Assembly: GCA_023129655.1 (NCBI GenBank)
Contig: JAGMBN010000064.1
Location: 1 to 7,058, forward strand
DNA length: 7,058 nt
From: a bacterium
GTDB lineage: Bacteria > JAHJDO01
Direction of reading: 5' to 3'
Part shown: one piece after another, positions 1-6,001 of the stretch
How positions within the stretch are numbered: position 1 is the stretch's first letter
Layout: each line of letters starts with the position of its first letter
Notes under the pieces: model-generated
What the model was told of the DNA's origin: nothing
Seen by the model: only the letters and a program-made list of their open reading frames with translations
Databases searched by the model: none
Translations under genes and position numbers: made by a program

Positions 1-645
1 ATCTCCAAGAAGATGCTTTGCCAGCACTCTGCATAACTGAAATACAACACCCACACCGGCAAGTTCGGAAAAAGGATATTTAGAATCATTTCTTTTTGGG
101 TTAACTATAGGGTATTTTTGCGGCAATGGTATTTCAACAGTATGATGGTCTGTAATAATAACGTCTGTGCCCATACTGATTGCAGCCTTGACCTCTTCAA
201 TAGAATTTGTTCCACAGTCAACACTAATAATAAGTTTTGCGCCCTTTTTGCATAAGTCTTTAATTATATTGGTATTAAGCCCATAACCTTCATTCATCCT
301 GTTTGGAATATAAAAATCAATATCTGCGCCAAAATCCTTTAAAAATCTATATAGCAGAGCAGTGGAGGTTATTCCATCAGCATCATAGTCTCCATAAATA
401 ATTATTCTTTCCTTATGTTTAATTGCCTTTAGAATTCTCTTTACGCTTGTTTCTACATCAGGCAGTAAAAATGGGTCTGATAACGCGCTTATTGCACAAT
501 ACAGAAAACTCTCTGCACCAGGAATGTCCTTTATCCCTCGATTTATAAGTATTTGAGATGTATTCGGCATAATGCCCAGCTTCTCTGAAAATTCTCTCTG
601 CAGCTCTGTATTAGCTTCATATATTTCCCATATATAATTTTTCAA
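1..645 (-). CDS. recJ: RecJ single-stranded-DNA-specific exonuclease, N-terminal part (3' end of gene outside window)
   Basis: RecJ is a cytoplasmic 5'-3' exonuclease on single-stranded DNA that acts in RecF-pathway recombination and in mismatch and base excision repair. The 215 visible residues carry the DHH-phosphoesterase metal motifs: DYDADGITS at 86-94, VDCG at 142-145, TDHH at 165-168, then NP at 182-183 and ELAGVGVVFQL at 194-204. The N-terminal stretch with SQILINRGI (30-38) and DPFLLPD (57-63) is also RecJ-like. Full-length RecJ is usually about 560-580 residues, so well over half lies to the left of the window. I chose TTG at 645-643 as the start because GAGGAG (657-652) sits 6 nt upstream. 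The ATG at 659-657 is out of frame and soon hits TGA, and the first in-frame ATG, at residue 26, lacks such a site. The gene is divergent from the rib operon. Identity is read from motifs; a generic DHH nuclease is possible but less likely. Confidence 0.94.
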   Translation of the reverse strand, partial: MKNYIWEIYEANTELQREFSEKLGIMPNTSQILINRGIKDIPGAESFLYCAISALSDPFLLPDVETSVKRILKAIKHKERIIIYGDYDADGITSTALLYRFLKDFGADIDFYIPNRMNEGYGLNTNIIKDLCKKGAKLIISVDCGTNSIEEVKAAISMGTDVIITDHHTVEIPLPQKYPIVNPKRNDSKYPFSELAGVGVVFQLCRVLAKHLLGD

Positions 646-674
646 ACTATACTCCTCATTCTGTTGCTAAAAAC

Positions 675-698
675 AAAACTTATTATAAAATAAGTTTT
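675..698. repeat. Perfect 10-bp inverted repeat with 4-nt centre in the recJ/rib divergent spacer
   Basis: The arms AAAACTTATT (675-684) and AATAAGTTTT (689-698) are exact reverse complements separated by ATAA. The palindrome covers the predicted recJ -10 box and probable transcript start. That position would suit an operator for a dimeric regulator. It is not an intrinsic terminator by composition, because the stem holds only one G-C pair. It could also be a chance AT-rich palindrome; no regulator gene is visible nearby. Confidence 0.6.
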
Positions 699-711
699 AC
701 CTAAAAATCAA
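682..711 (-). promoter_or_regulatory. Putative sigma-70-type promoter of recJ
   Basis: On the minus strand, TTGATT (711-706) is followed by 18 nt and a perfect TATAAT (687-682). This predicts a transcript start near 675 and an untranslated leader of about 30 nt before the TTG start at 645. The -10 is exact and the -35 matches 4 of 6 bases. In such AT-rich spacer DNA a chance TATAAT is quite possible. The -10 lies within a perfect palindrome that is listed separately. Confidence 0.5.
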
Positions 712-737
712 ACTTTTGTGTCAGTCAGCACAAATTC

Positions 738-766
738 TTGACAGTAGAGAATGGATTTGTTATTGT
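738..766 (+). promoter_or_regulatory. Sigma-70-type promoter of the riboflavin operon
   Basis: A perfect TTGACA (738-743) is separated by exactly 17 nt from TATTGT (761-766), which matches the -10 consensus at 4 of 6 bases. The predicted transcript start falls around 772-774, right at the first base of riboswitch helix P1, so the RNA would begin with the aptamer. Consensus quality, spacing and position directly ahead of an FMN riboswitch all support this call. Confidence 0.8.
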
Positions 767-771
767 GAGCA

Positions 772-922
772 TGTCTTCGGGGTGGGGTGGGAGTCCCTAC
801 CGGCGGTGAGTCTTCTTGTTGTTGAAGAAAGCTCGCAAATTCTGGCTTCTGTAATTGTGCAGGAGCGGAATTGATGCGGTGAGAGTCCGTAGCCGACAGT
901 ATAGTCTGGATGGGAGAAGATA
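772..922 (+). ncRNA. FMN riboswitch (RFN element) aptamer
   Basis: The aptamer binds flavin mononucleotide in the nascent rib mRNA. The conserved cores are present: a GGGG-rich J1-2/P2 segment ending in ACCGGCGGT (799-807), GCTCGC (831-836), AGCCGACAGT (891-900), and AGTCTGGATGGGAGAAGAT at 903-921. Helices I can draw: P1 773-778 with 916-921 (one G-T wobble at its outer end), P2 785-787 with 795-797, a variable hairpin 808-815 with 824-834, a second variable hairpin 845-851 with 860-866, a hairpin 876-879 with 887-890 and a short stem 895-897 with 904-906. The six-helix junction therefore looks complete. It is followed by an intrinsic terminator and then ribD, so it most likely controls transcription termination of the riboflavin operon: bound FMN switches it off. 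Confidence 0.97.
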
Positions 923-949
923 GAGAAGGAGTTGGTTTAATCCCGAAGA
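774..949 (+). promoter_or_regulatory. Predicted antiterminator pairing (774-783 with 940-949)
   Basis: The segment TCTTCGGGGT (774-783) can form ten contiguous pairs with ATCCCGAAGA (940-949), one of them a G-T wobble. The left segment contains five of the six bases of the 5' strand of riboswitch helix P1. The right segment is most of the 5' arm of the terminator hairpin plus two loop bases. The two structures exclude each other: with FMN, P1 holds the left segment and the terminator can fold; without FMN, the left segment can take the terminator arm and allow readthrough. The complementarity is directly visible; the switching model is inference. Confidence 0.7.
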
Positions 950-965
950 AATTCGGGATTTTTTT
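939..965 (+). terminator. Intrinsic terminator of the FMN riboswitch
   Basis: A perfect 9-bp stem, AATCCCGAA (939-947) with TTCGGGATT (952-960), encloses a GAAA tetraloop. It is followed by a T run (seven T in a row counting the last two stem bases, 959-965). It lies 16 nt past the aptamer and 20 nt ahead of ribD, the expected place for an attenuator. It should act only when FMN stabilises P1 of the aptamer. Confidence 0.93.
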
Positions 966-985
966 AGTTTAGATGTAGGAATTAA

Positions 986-2092
986 ATGATTAGCGAAGAT
1001 ATAAAATTTATGAAACTGGTTTTAGCCTTGGCAAAGAAAGGAGAGGAATATACCTCTCCTAATCCAATGGTTGGAGCGCTTATTGTTAAAAATGGACAGA
1101 TTGTTGGGAGAGGATATCATGCGTGTGCTGGAGCGAAGCATGCAGAGGTTTGTGCTATTGAAGATGCTGGTAAAAAGGCAAGACATGGAACATTGTATGT
1201 GAATTTGGAACCATGTGTGCATATTAATAAAAAGACACCTCCATGTGTACCTGCTATTATTGAGAATGGATTGAGCAAAGTAGTAATAGGAATGAAGGAT
1301 CCAAATCCATTAGTAAAAGGCAATGGTATTCAAAAATTAGAAAAAGCCAATATTCAGGTTGTATGCGGAGTTATGGAAAAGCAAGCAAAGGAACTTAATA
1401 AGGTTTATATCAAACATATAACAACCAAACTGCCATTTGTTACAGTTAAATATGCAATGAGCATTGATGGTAAAATTGCTACAAGAACAGGTGATTCAAA
1501 ATGGATAAGCAATGATAAATCAAGGAGGTTTGTGCATAGATTAAGAAGTATCTCAGACGCAGTTCTTGTTGGAGTAAATACTGTTATTAAGGATAATCCT
1601 TGTCTTACACCAAGGCACGGCAGCATTGCAGATAGAATGCCAATAAAGATAATATTGGACAGTAGTGCAAGAATTCCGATAAAATCAATGGTTTTAGACA
1701 CTAGAGAAGCCCCTACCATTATTGCAGTTACAAAAAAAGCTCCTAAATCCAATGTTGAAAAGCTGAAACAAGTAGGCATTGAAATAATATGTTGTAAAAG
1801 TGATAAAAATAATCTTGTTAGTATTTATGACCTGCTTAGTAAATTAGGTAGAAAGGATGTTGCAAGCGTCCTTGTTGAAGGTGGCTCAAGGGTGATATCT
1901 TCATTTATGGAAGAAAGAGCAATAGACAGAATTTATGCTTTTATTGGTCATAAAATAATAGGTGGAAAGACGGCATTAGTTCCTTTTGTGAGCAGAGGAG
2001 TAAGTAAGATAAAAGATGCAGTTTCCCTAAAGAATGTTAAAGTCAGAAGATTTAAAGATGATATAATGATAGAAGGATATCCGAACTGGTAA
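986..2092 (+). CDS. ribD: RibD: bifunctional diaminohydroxyphosphoribosylaminopyrimidine deaminase / 5-amino-6-(5-phosphoribosylamino)uracil reductase
   Basis: RibD catalyses the second and third steps of the GTP branch of riboflavin synthesis: deamination of the pyrimidine ring, then NADPH-dependent reduction of the ribosyl side chain. The protein is 368 residues, a normal length. The N-terminal cytidine-deaminase-like domain shows PNPMVGA (25-31), the zinc/catalytic HAE (52-54) and the cysteine loop PC...TPPC (76-87), giving zinc ligands H52, C77 and C87. The reductase domain begins near 149 with LPFVTVKYAMSIDGKIAT, continues with WIS (173-175), DAVLVGVNTV (191-200) and DNPCLTPR (203-210), and ends with VEGGS (297-301). 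The cysteine loop is one residue longer than the common PCxHxGxTPPC form. The ATG at 986 is preceded by TAGGA (976-980) at 5 nt, and an in-frame stop lies just upstream. It is first in the operon, under FMN riboswitch control. Confidence 0.97.
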   Translation: MISEDIKFMKLVLALAKKGEEYTSPNPMVGALIVKNGQIVGRGYHACAGAKHAEVCAIEDAGKKARHGTLYVNLEPCVHINKKTPPCVPAIIENGLSKVVIGMKDPNPLVKGNGIQKLEKANIQVVCGVMEKQAKELNKVYIKHITTKLPFVTVKYAMSIDGKIATRTGDSKWISNDKSRRFVHRLRSISDAVLVGVNTVIKDNPCLTPRHGSIADRMPIKIILDSSARIPIKSMVLDTREAPTIIAVTKKAPKSNVEKLKQVGIEIICCKSDKNNLVSIYDLLSKLGRKDVASVLVEGGSRVISSFMEERAIDRIYAFIGHKIIGGKTALVPFVSRGVSKIKDAVSLKNVKVRRFKDDIMIEGYPNW

Positions 2093-2109
2093 TACAGGAC
2101 AGGTAATAT

Positions 2110-2739
2110 ATGTTTACTGGAATAATTCAGGAAATAGGTAGTATTATTAGAATAAAAAAGAGCTCTCAGTCTTGCGAACTCTGTATTGGGGCAAAAAGCA
2201 TAAAGAACTCAAATATAGGAGATAGTATTGCGATTAATGGAGTTTGTTTAACTATTACAAAAATAGATGGAAATAATTTCTCAGCGGATGTGATTAATGA
2301 GACTTTGCAGAGAACGAATCTTGGTTTATTGCGCGCAGGAGACAGAGTTAATATTGAGAGACCTCTGCGTGTGGGAGAGCAATTAAGTGGGCATTTTGTT
2401 CTGGGACATATTGATAATACAGGAACTATTATATCCGCAGTTCTTGGCTCTGAGAGAATTCTTGAAGTAAAAACAAAAGATGGGATTATGAACTATATCG
2501 TTGAGAAAGGTTCTATAGCTGTTGACGGGGTGAGTTTGACAGTTGCTGAAGTTTATAAAATGAGTTTCAAAGTTGCGCTTATTCCACACACTATCAGCAT
2601 TACAACACTTGGCAATAAGAAAAGGGGAGATATTGTTAATTTGGAAACTGATGTTTTAGCAAAACATGTTGCTAAACTTGAGGAAAATAAGGCTCAAAAG
2701 ATAGATATGAATTTTTTAAAAGATAAAGGTGTAATTTAA
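2110..2739 (+). CDS. ribE: Riboflavin synthase alpha chain
   Basis: This enzyme dismutates two molecules of 6,7-dimethyl-8-ribityllumazine into riboflavin and the pyrimidine that returns to lumazine synthase. It acts as a trimer in the cytoplasm. At 209 residues it has the usual length. It opens with the family hallmark MFTGIIQEIG and contains two related lumazine-binding barrels, visible as the internal repeat SIAINGVCLT (39-48) and SIAVDGVSLT (135-144). GHFVLGHID lies at 94-102 at the start of the second barrel, and the C-terminal helix ends NFLKDKGVI. The ATG at 2110 has AGGA (2096-2099) and AGGT (2101-2104) upstream. It starts 17 nt after the ribD stop, so the two are almost certainly cotranscribed. 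The name ribE follows Bacillus usage; E. coli calls this gene ribC. Confidence 0.97.
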   Translation: MFTGIIQEIGSIIRIKKSSQSCELCIGAKSIKNSNIGDSIAINGVCLTITKIDGNNFSADVINETLQRTNLGLLRAGDRVNIERPLRVGEQLSGHFVLGHIDNTGTIISAVLGSERILEVKTKDGIMNYIVEKGSIAVDGVSLTVAEVYKMSFKVALIPHTISITTLGNKKRGDIVNLETDVLAKHVAKLEENKAQKIDMNFLKDKGVI

Positions 2740-2742
2740 TAT

Positions 2743-3954
2743 ATGAAGAAGTGCGAATTCAATTCGATCCCACAGATAATAGATGATATTAAAGAAGGGA
2801 AATTTGTTGTTGTAGTGGATGATGAGAACAGGGAAAATGAAGGAGATCTGGTTATAGCAGCAGAGAAGATAACTTCGGATGGAATTAATTTTATGGCAAA
2901 GCACGGCAGAGGTCTAATCTGTGTTCCTATGACAGAAAAACGCTTGGAAGAGTTAAAAATTGACGCTATGGTGCCTGATAGTTCCGACCGGCTGGATACA
3001 GCCTTTACAGTGTCAGTTGACGCAAAAAAGGGTATAACAACTGGGATATCGGCACATGATAGGGCATTAACTGTAAAAAGACTTATAGACTTCGCAGCAA
3101 AGCCGGATGACTTAACAAAACCCGGGCATGTTTTCCCTCTAAAGGCTAAGGCTGGAGGTGTATTAGAAAGAGCCGGGCATACAGAGGCATCCGTTGATCT
3201 CTCGGAACTTGCAGGATTGTATCCAGCCGGTGTAATTTGCGAAATAATGAATGAAGACGGAACAATGTCAAGGATTCCTGAGCTTATTAAGTTTGCAAAA
3301 CAGTACGACTTGAAAATTTGTACAATAGCAGACCTGATTAAATATAAGAGAAAATTTGGGAAGTTAATCAGGAGAATTGTAGAGACGAAACTACCGACAA
3401 AATACGGACAATTTAGGCTCATTGCCTATGAAGACATAATAGATCACTCTGTTCACGTTGCGCTTGTAAAAGGAGATATTAAAAATAAGAAGGATGTGCT
3501 TGTAAGAGTTCACTCGCAATGCTTAACAGGAGATATATTGGGATCTTTAAGATGTGATTGTGGGGAGCAATTATCTCAATCATTGACAGAAATTCAAAAG
3601 CAAGGTAAAGGAGTGCTTCTTTATATGTCTCAAGAGGGCAGGGGAATTGGACTGGCAAATAAATTACGAGCGTATAATCTTCAGGATAATGGATTAGATA
3701 CAGTTGAAGCAAATGTAAAGCTCGGTTTTCGCCCGGATTTAAGGGATTATGGAATTGGGGCTCAGATACTCACAGATTTAGGACTGAAAACCATACGTCT
3801 CTTAACAAACAATCCGAAGAAGATCATTGGATTGCAGGGCTATGGTTTGAAGGTTACAAAGAGAATTCCTATTGAAGTTGAACCGACTAATGAGAACAAG
3901 AAATATCTCAAGACAAAAAAAGAGAAATTAGGGCATATATTGAGGCACATATAA
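2743..3954 (+). CDS. ribBA: RibBA: 3,4-dihydroxy-2-butanone-4-phosphate synthase / GTP cyclohydrolase II
   Basis: This two-domain fusion makes both starting materials of riboflavin. The N-terminal domain (about 1-205) converts ribulose 5-phosphate to the four-carbon unit and formate. The C-terminal domain (about 206-403) opens GTP. DHBP synthase signatures are DDENRENEGDL (26-36), the SSDRLDTAFT region (80-89) and RAGHTEASVDL (143-153), with metal and catalytic residues E28 and H146 by family analogy. Cyclohydrolase II signatures are HSQCLTGDILGSLRCDCG (257-274) with zinc ligands C260, C271 and C273, YMSQEGRGIGL (294-304), the D332/R334 pair in PDLRDYG, and TNNPKK (355-360). All key residues of both halves are present, so both activities should be intact. 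The length of 403 residues is typical. The ATG starts 3 nt after the ribE stop, with AAAGGTG (2725-2731) inside the ribE end, suggesting translational coupling. Confidence 0.97.
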   Translation: MKKCEFNSIPQIIDDIKEGKFVVVVDDENRENEGDLVIAAEKITSDGINFMAKHGRGLICVPMTEKRLEELKIDAMVPDSSDRLDTAFTVSVDAKKGITTGISAHDRALTVKRLIDFAAKPDDLTKPGHVFPLKAKAGGVLERAGHTEASVDLSELAGLYPAGVICEIMNEDGTMSRIPELIKFAKQYDLKICTIADLIKYKRKFGKLIRRIVETKLPTKYGQFRLIAYEDIIDHSVHVALVKGDIKNKKDVLVRVHSQCLTGDILGSLRCDCGEQLSQSLTEIQKQGKGVLLYMSQEGRGIGLANKLRAYNLQDNGLDTVEANVKLGFRPDLRDYGIGAQILTDLGLKTIRLLTNNPKKIIGLQGYGLKVTKRIPIEVEPTNENKKYLKTKKEKLGHILRHI

Positions 3955-3968
3955 AAATTACAAAAAGG

Positions 3969-4028
3969 GCGAAATTCTAAACAATATCAAATGACAAAAT
4001 ACAAATGTTCAAAACAATAAACAAACAT
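3969..4028 (+). repeat. A-rich, G-poor leader with heptad periodicity between ribBA and ribH
   Basis: The 87-bp gap between ribBA and ribH is the only sizeable gap in the operon. Its central part has a seven-base rhythm: CAAATGA (3988-3994), CAAAATA (3995-4001) and CAAATGT (4002-4008) are exact-phase tandem units, followed by a shifted TCAAAAC (4009-4015) and looser A/C-rich copies to about 4028. From about 3977 to 4028 there are only two G residues. I find no hairpin, terminator or convincing promoter in it. It resembles degenerate A-rich intergenic repeats that I recall from genomes of uncultivated bacteria; that is memory and unverified. As RNA it would be an unstructured leader in front of the ribH ribosome binding site. 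Confidence 0.55.
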
Positions 4029-4036
4029 AGAGGGGG
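4029..4036 (+). promoter_or_regulatory. Strong ribosome binding site of ribH
   Basis: AGAGGGGG ends 5 nt before the ribH ATG at 4042. It is G-rich, and it stands out sharply from the nearly G-free leader before it. It suggests ribH is translated independently of ribBA rather than by coupling. This would suit an enzyme that assembles into large pentameric or 60-subunit shells and may be needed in greater amount. Confidence 0.75.
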
Positions 4037-4041
4037 TAAAA

Positions 4042-4503
4042 ATGAAAGTGTACGAAGGGAAACTGGTTGTTGAAGGAAAAAAGTTTGGTGTTGTTGTATC
4101 AAGGTTCAATGAGTTCATTACATCAAAGATGCTGGATGCATGCGTAGACACACTCAAGCGTCACGGCGCTGAGGATAAAGAGATAGCTGTTACCTGGGTG
4201 CCTGGATCATTTGAGATTCCGTATGCAGCGGATAAGATGGCGAAAAGCAAGAAGTATGACAGTGTTATTTGCATTGGCGCATTGATTCGCGGAGGCACGC
4301 CTCATTTTGACTATATAAGCTCACAGGTAACAAAGGGAATAGGTCAAATCTCTCTCTCTACAGGAATCCCTGTGATATATGGTGTAATTACCTGCGATAC
4401 ATTGGAGCAGGCAATTGAAAGAGCAGGAACCAAATCCGGAAACAAGGGCAGAGACGCTGCTCTCTCAGCAATTGAAATGGTAAATCTGTTTGATGAGAGT
4501 TGA
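4042..4503 (+). CDS. ribH: 6,7-dimethyl-8-ribityllumazine synthase
   Basis: Lumazine synthase joins 5-amino-6-ribitylaminouracil with 3,4-dihydroxy-2-butanone 4-phosphate, the penultimate step of riboflavin synthesis. It forms pentamers and, in many bacteria, icosahedral 60-mers that can enclose riboflavin synthase. At 153 residues the length is standard. Motifs in order: RFNEFIT (21-27), VPGSFEIP (53-60), GALIRGGTPHFDYIS (79-93) and GVITCDTLEQAIERAGTKSGNKG (114-136). The substrate-stacking F22, the catalytic H88 and the phosphate-binding R127 fall at the same numbers as in the Bacillus subtilis enzyme, as I recall them. The capsid state cannot be decided from sequence alone. It is the last gene of the rib operon; its stop is 25 nt from the stop of the convergent murE. 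Confidence 0.97.
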   Translation: MKVYEGKLVVEGKKFGVVVSRFNEFITSKMLDACVDTLKRHGAEDKEIAVTWVPGSFEIPYAADKMAKSKKYDSVICIGALIRGGTPHFDYISSQVTKGIGQISLSTGIPVIYGVITCDTLEQAIERAGTKSGNKGRDAALSAIEMVNLFDES

Positions 4504-4528
4504 TTCTGACTAATCAAAAGAAATCTGT

Positions 4529-6001
4529 CTATTTTAGAATCTCTTTGACAACCTGCCTGTCATCAAATGGGACCACTGTGTCCTTTAATACCTGATAGGT
4601 CTCATGCCCTTTACCCAGAATCATTACAAGGTCATTTTTTTTAGCGAGTTCTATAGCTCTTTTAATAGCGCTTTTTCTGTCCGGTATAATCTCAACGTCA
4701 GGACTGCCAGTGTCTTTAATGCCTTGAATGATTTCTTTAATAATCTTCATAAGCTCCTCAGTTCTTGGATTATCAGAGGTAATGATAGTATAGTCGCTTA
4801 GTTCTGAAGAGATCTTTCCCATTTGAGGCCGTTTCAACCTGTCTCTGTCTCCTCCGCATCCAAACACGGTTATTATTTTGTTGGGTGCTAAGTCTCTTGC
4901 AGTTTTAAGAACTTGTTTCATGCCGTCCGGAGTATGGGCATAGTCAACAATAATGTTCAAACCTGTGTCTGTGGTTATTTTCTCAAATCTGCCTGGAACT
5001 GATTTTAAGCTTTCCAGTCCGGATTTAATCTCATTAAGAGACAGACCAAAAGCTGACGCAGCGCTTGTGGCTGCAAGCGCATTATAGATGTTGTATTTAC
5101 CTGCAAGATTGATTTTTACACCTATGCTTTTATTGGAACCTATATGAAGTTTGAAAGACGAGCCATCAATGATTGACTTTATATCAGATGCATATACAAA
5201 TGCATTTGTATTTAATCCATAAGTAATAATCTCAACCTGGCATACGTCGCAAAATCTTTTACTTGCAGGGTCATCTATATTTATGATAGCTTTTTTAGCA
5301 GTATTCTTTTTACTGTTCTTACCCATTTGTTCAAAAAGCTGAAGCTTTGTATCTCGATATTTTTCCAATGTTTCATGATAGTCTAAATGTTCAGGTGTTA
5401 AGTTAGTAAAGATGCAGGTGTCAAATTCAATTCCTGCTATCCTTCTTTGAGCAATTGCGTGAGAGGAAACCTCCATTATGACAGTTTCTATATTTGCCTC
5501 TAACATCTGGCTAAGCAACTCTCTTAATTGAATTGGGCCTGGTGTAGTATTTACAGCAGGTATGATCCTGTCGCCTATTTGATAATTGATTGTGCCAATT
5601 ATTCCTGTTTTGCGGCCTGCTTTTCTAAGAATTTGATCAATAAAATAGGTTGTTGTTGTCTTACCATTAGTTCCTGTTACACCAATAATGTTCATTCTAT
5701 TTGAAGGATAGTTATAGAATGCGTCTGCTATTACAGGAAGGATCTTCTTCGTATCAGGAACCATTATTATTGTTACATCTCCTAATACTTCTACATCCTT
5801 TTCTACTATGAGGGCTGCAGCTCCTCTGGAAATAGCATTGTTAATAAAATTGTGCCCATCCGCTTTTAGCCCTTTAATGCTAATAAAAGCAAAGCCGCTC
5901 TTTACATTATTAGAGTCAGAGGCTATTCCGTTAATCTCTATATCTTTCCTGCCGGATATAGTAAAGCTCTCTAAATCAGAAACTAGTTTCTGTAATTTCA
6001 A
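4529..6001 (-). CDS. murE: MurE: UDP-N-acetylmuramoyl-L-alanyl-D-glutamate--2,6-diaminopimelate ligase
   Basis: MurE adds the third amino acid to the peptidoglycan stem peptide in the cytoplasm, using ATP. The 490 residues form the usual three domains: UDP-substrate binding (about 1-100), the ATPase domain with P-loop GVTGTNGKTTT (107-117), and the C-terminal amino-acid domain from about 335. Other landmarks are TTPGP (152-156), EVSSHA (177-182), LDYH (206-209), the lysine expected to be carbamylated (K219), GKYNIYN (301-307), PGRFE (336-340), VDYAHTPD (352-359) and GCGGDRDR (381-388). The selectivity motif is DNPR (410-413), the meso-diaminopimelate type rather than the lysine type. The start is TTG at 6001-5999, supported by AAAGGAGA (6015-6008) at 7 nt. 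It shares four bases (TTGA) with the stop of the upstream PBP gene, implying translational coupling. The PBP-murE order is that of dcw clusters. Confidence 0.96.
   Translation of the reverse strand: MKLQKLVSDLESFTISGRKDIEINGIASDSNNVKSGFAFISIKGLKADGHNFINNAISRGAAALIVEKDVEVLGDVTIIMVPDTKKILPVIADAFYNYPSNRMNIIGVTGTNGKTTTTYFIDQILRKAGRKTGIIGTINYQIGDRIIPAVNTTPGPIQLRELLSQMLEANIETVIMEVSSHAIAQRRIAGIEFDTCIFTNLTPEHLDYHETLEKYRDTKLQLFEQMGKNSKKNTAKKAIINIDDPASKRFCDVCQVEIITYGLNTNAFVYASDIKSIIDGSSFKLHIGSNKSIGVKINLAGKYNIYNALAATSAASAFGLSLNEIKSGLESLKSVPGRFEKITTDTGLNIIVDYAHTPDGMKQVLKTARDLAPNKIITVFGCGGDRDRLKRPQMGKISSELSDYTIITSDNPRTEELMKIIKEIIQGIKDTGSPDVEIIPDRKSAIKRAIELAKKNDLVMILGKGHETYQVLKDTVVPFDDRQVVKEILK

Noticed and set aside
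715..734. Inverted repeat TTTGTG / CACAAA around TCAGTCAG, upstream of the rib promoter.
   Set aside because: It is a 6-bp arm pair with an 8-nt centre in AT-rich spacer. It is too likely by chance and has no link to the promoters beyond position.
1405..1779. Open frames on the strand opposite the rib genes, such as this one and another at 2736-3422.
   Set aside because: They lie wholly or almost wholly inside well-supported genes, have no recognisable motifs, and are hydrophobic mirror translations of AT-rich coding DNA.
3927..3955. TATAAA at 3950-3955 as the -10 of a separate ribH promoter.
   Set aside because: The best-spaced -35 position (3927-3932) does not resemble TTGACA, and AT-rich sequence gives such -10 matches freely.
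4500..4517. Inverted repeat TTGATT / AATCAA with a 6-nt centre in the ribH-murE gap, a possible bidirectional terminator.
   Set aside because: The stem is only six AT-rich pairs, and no T run follows it on either strand.
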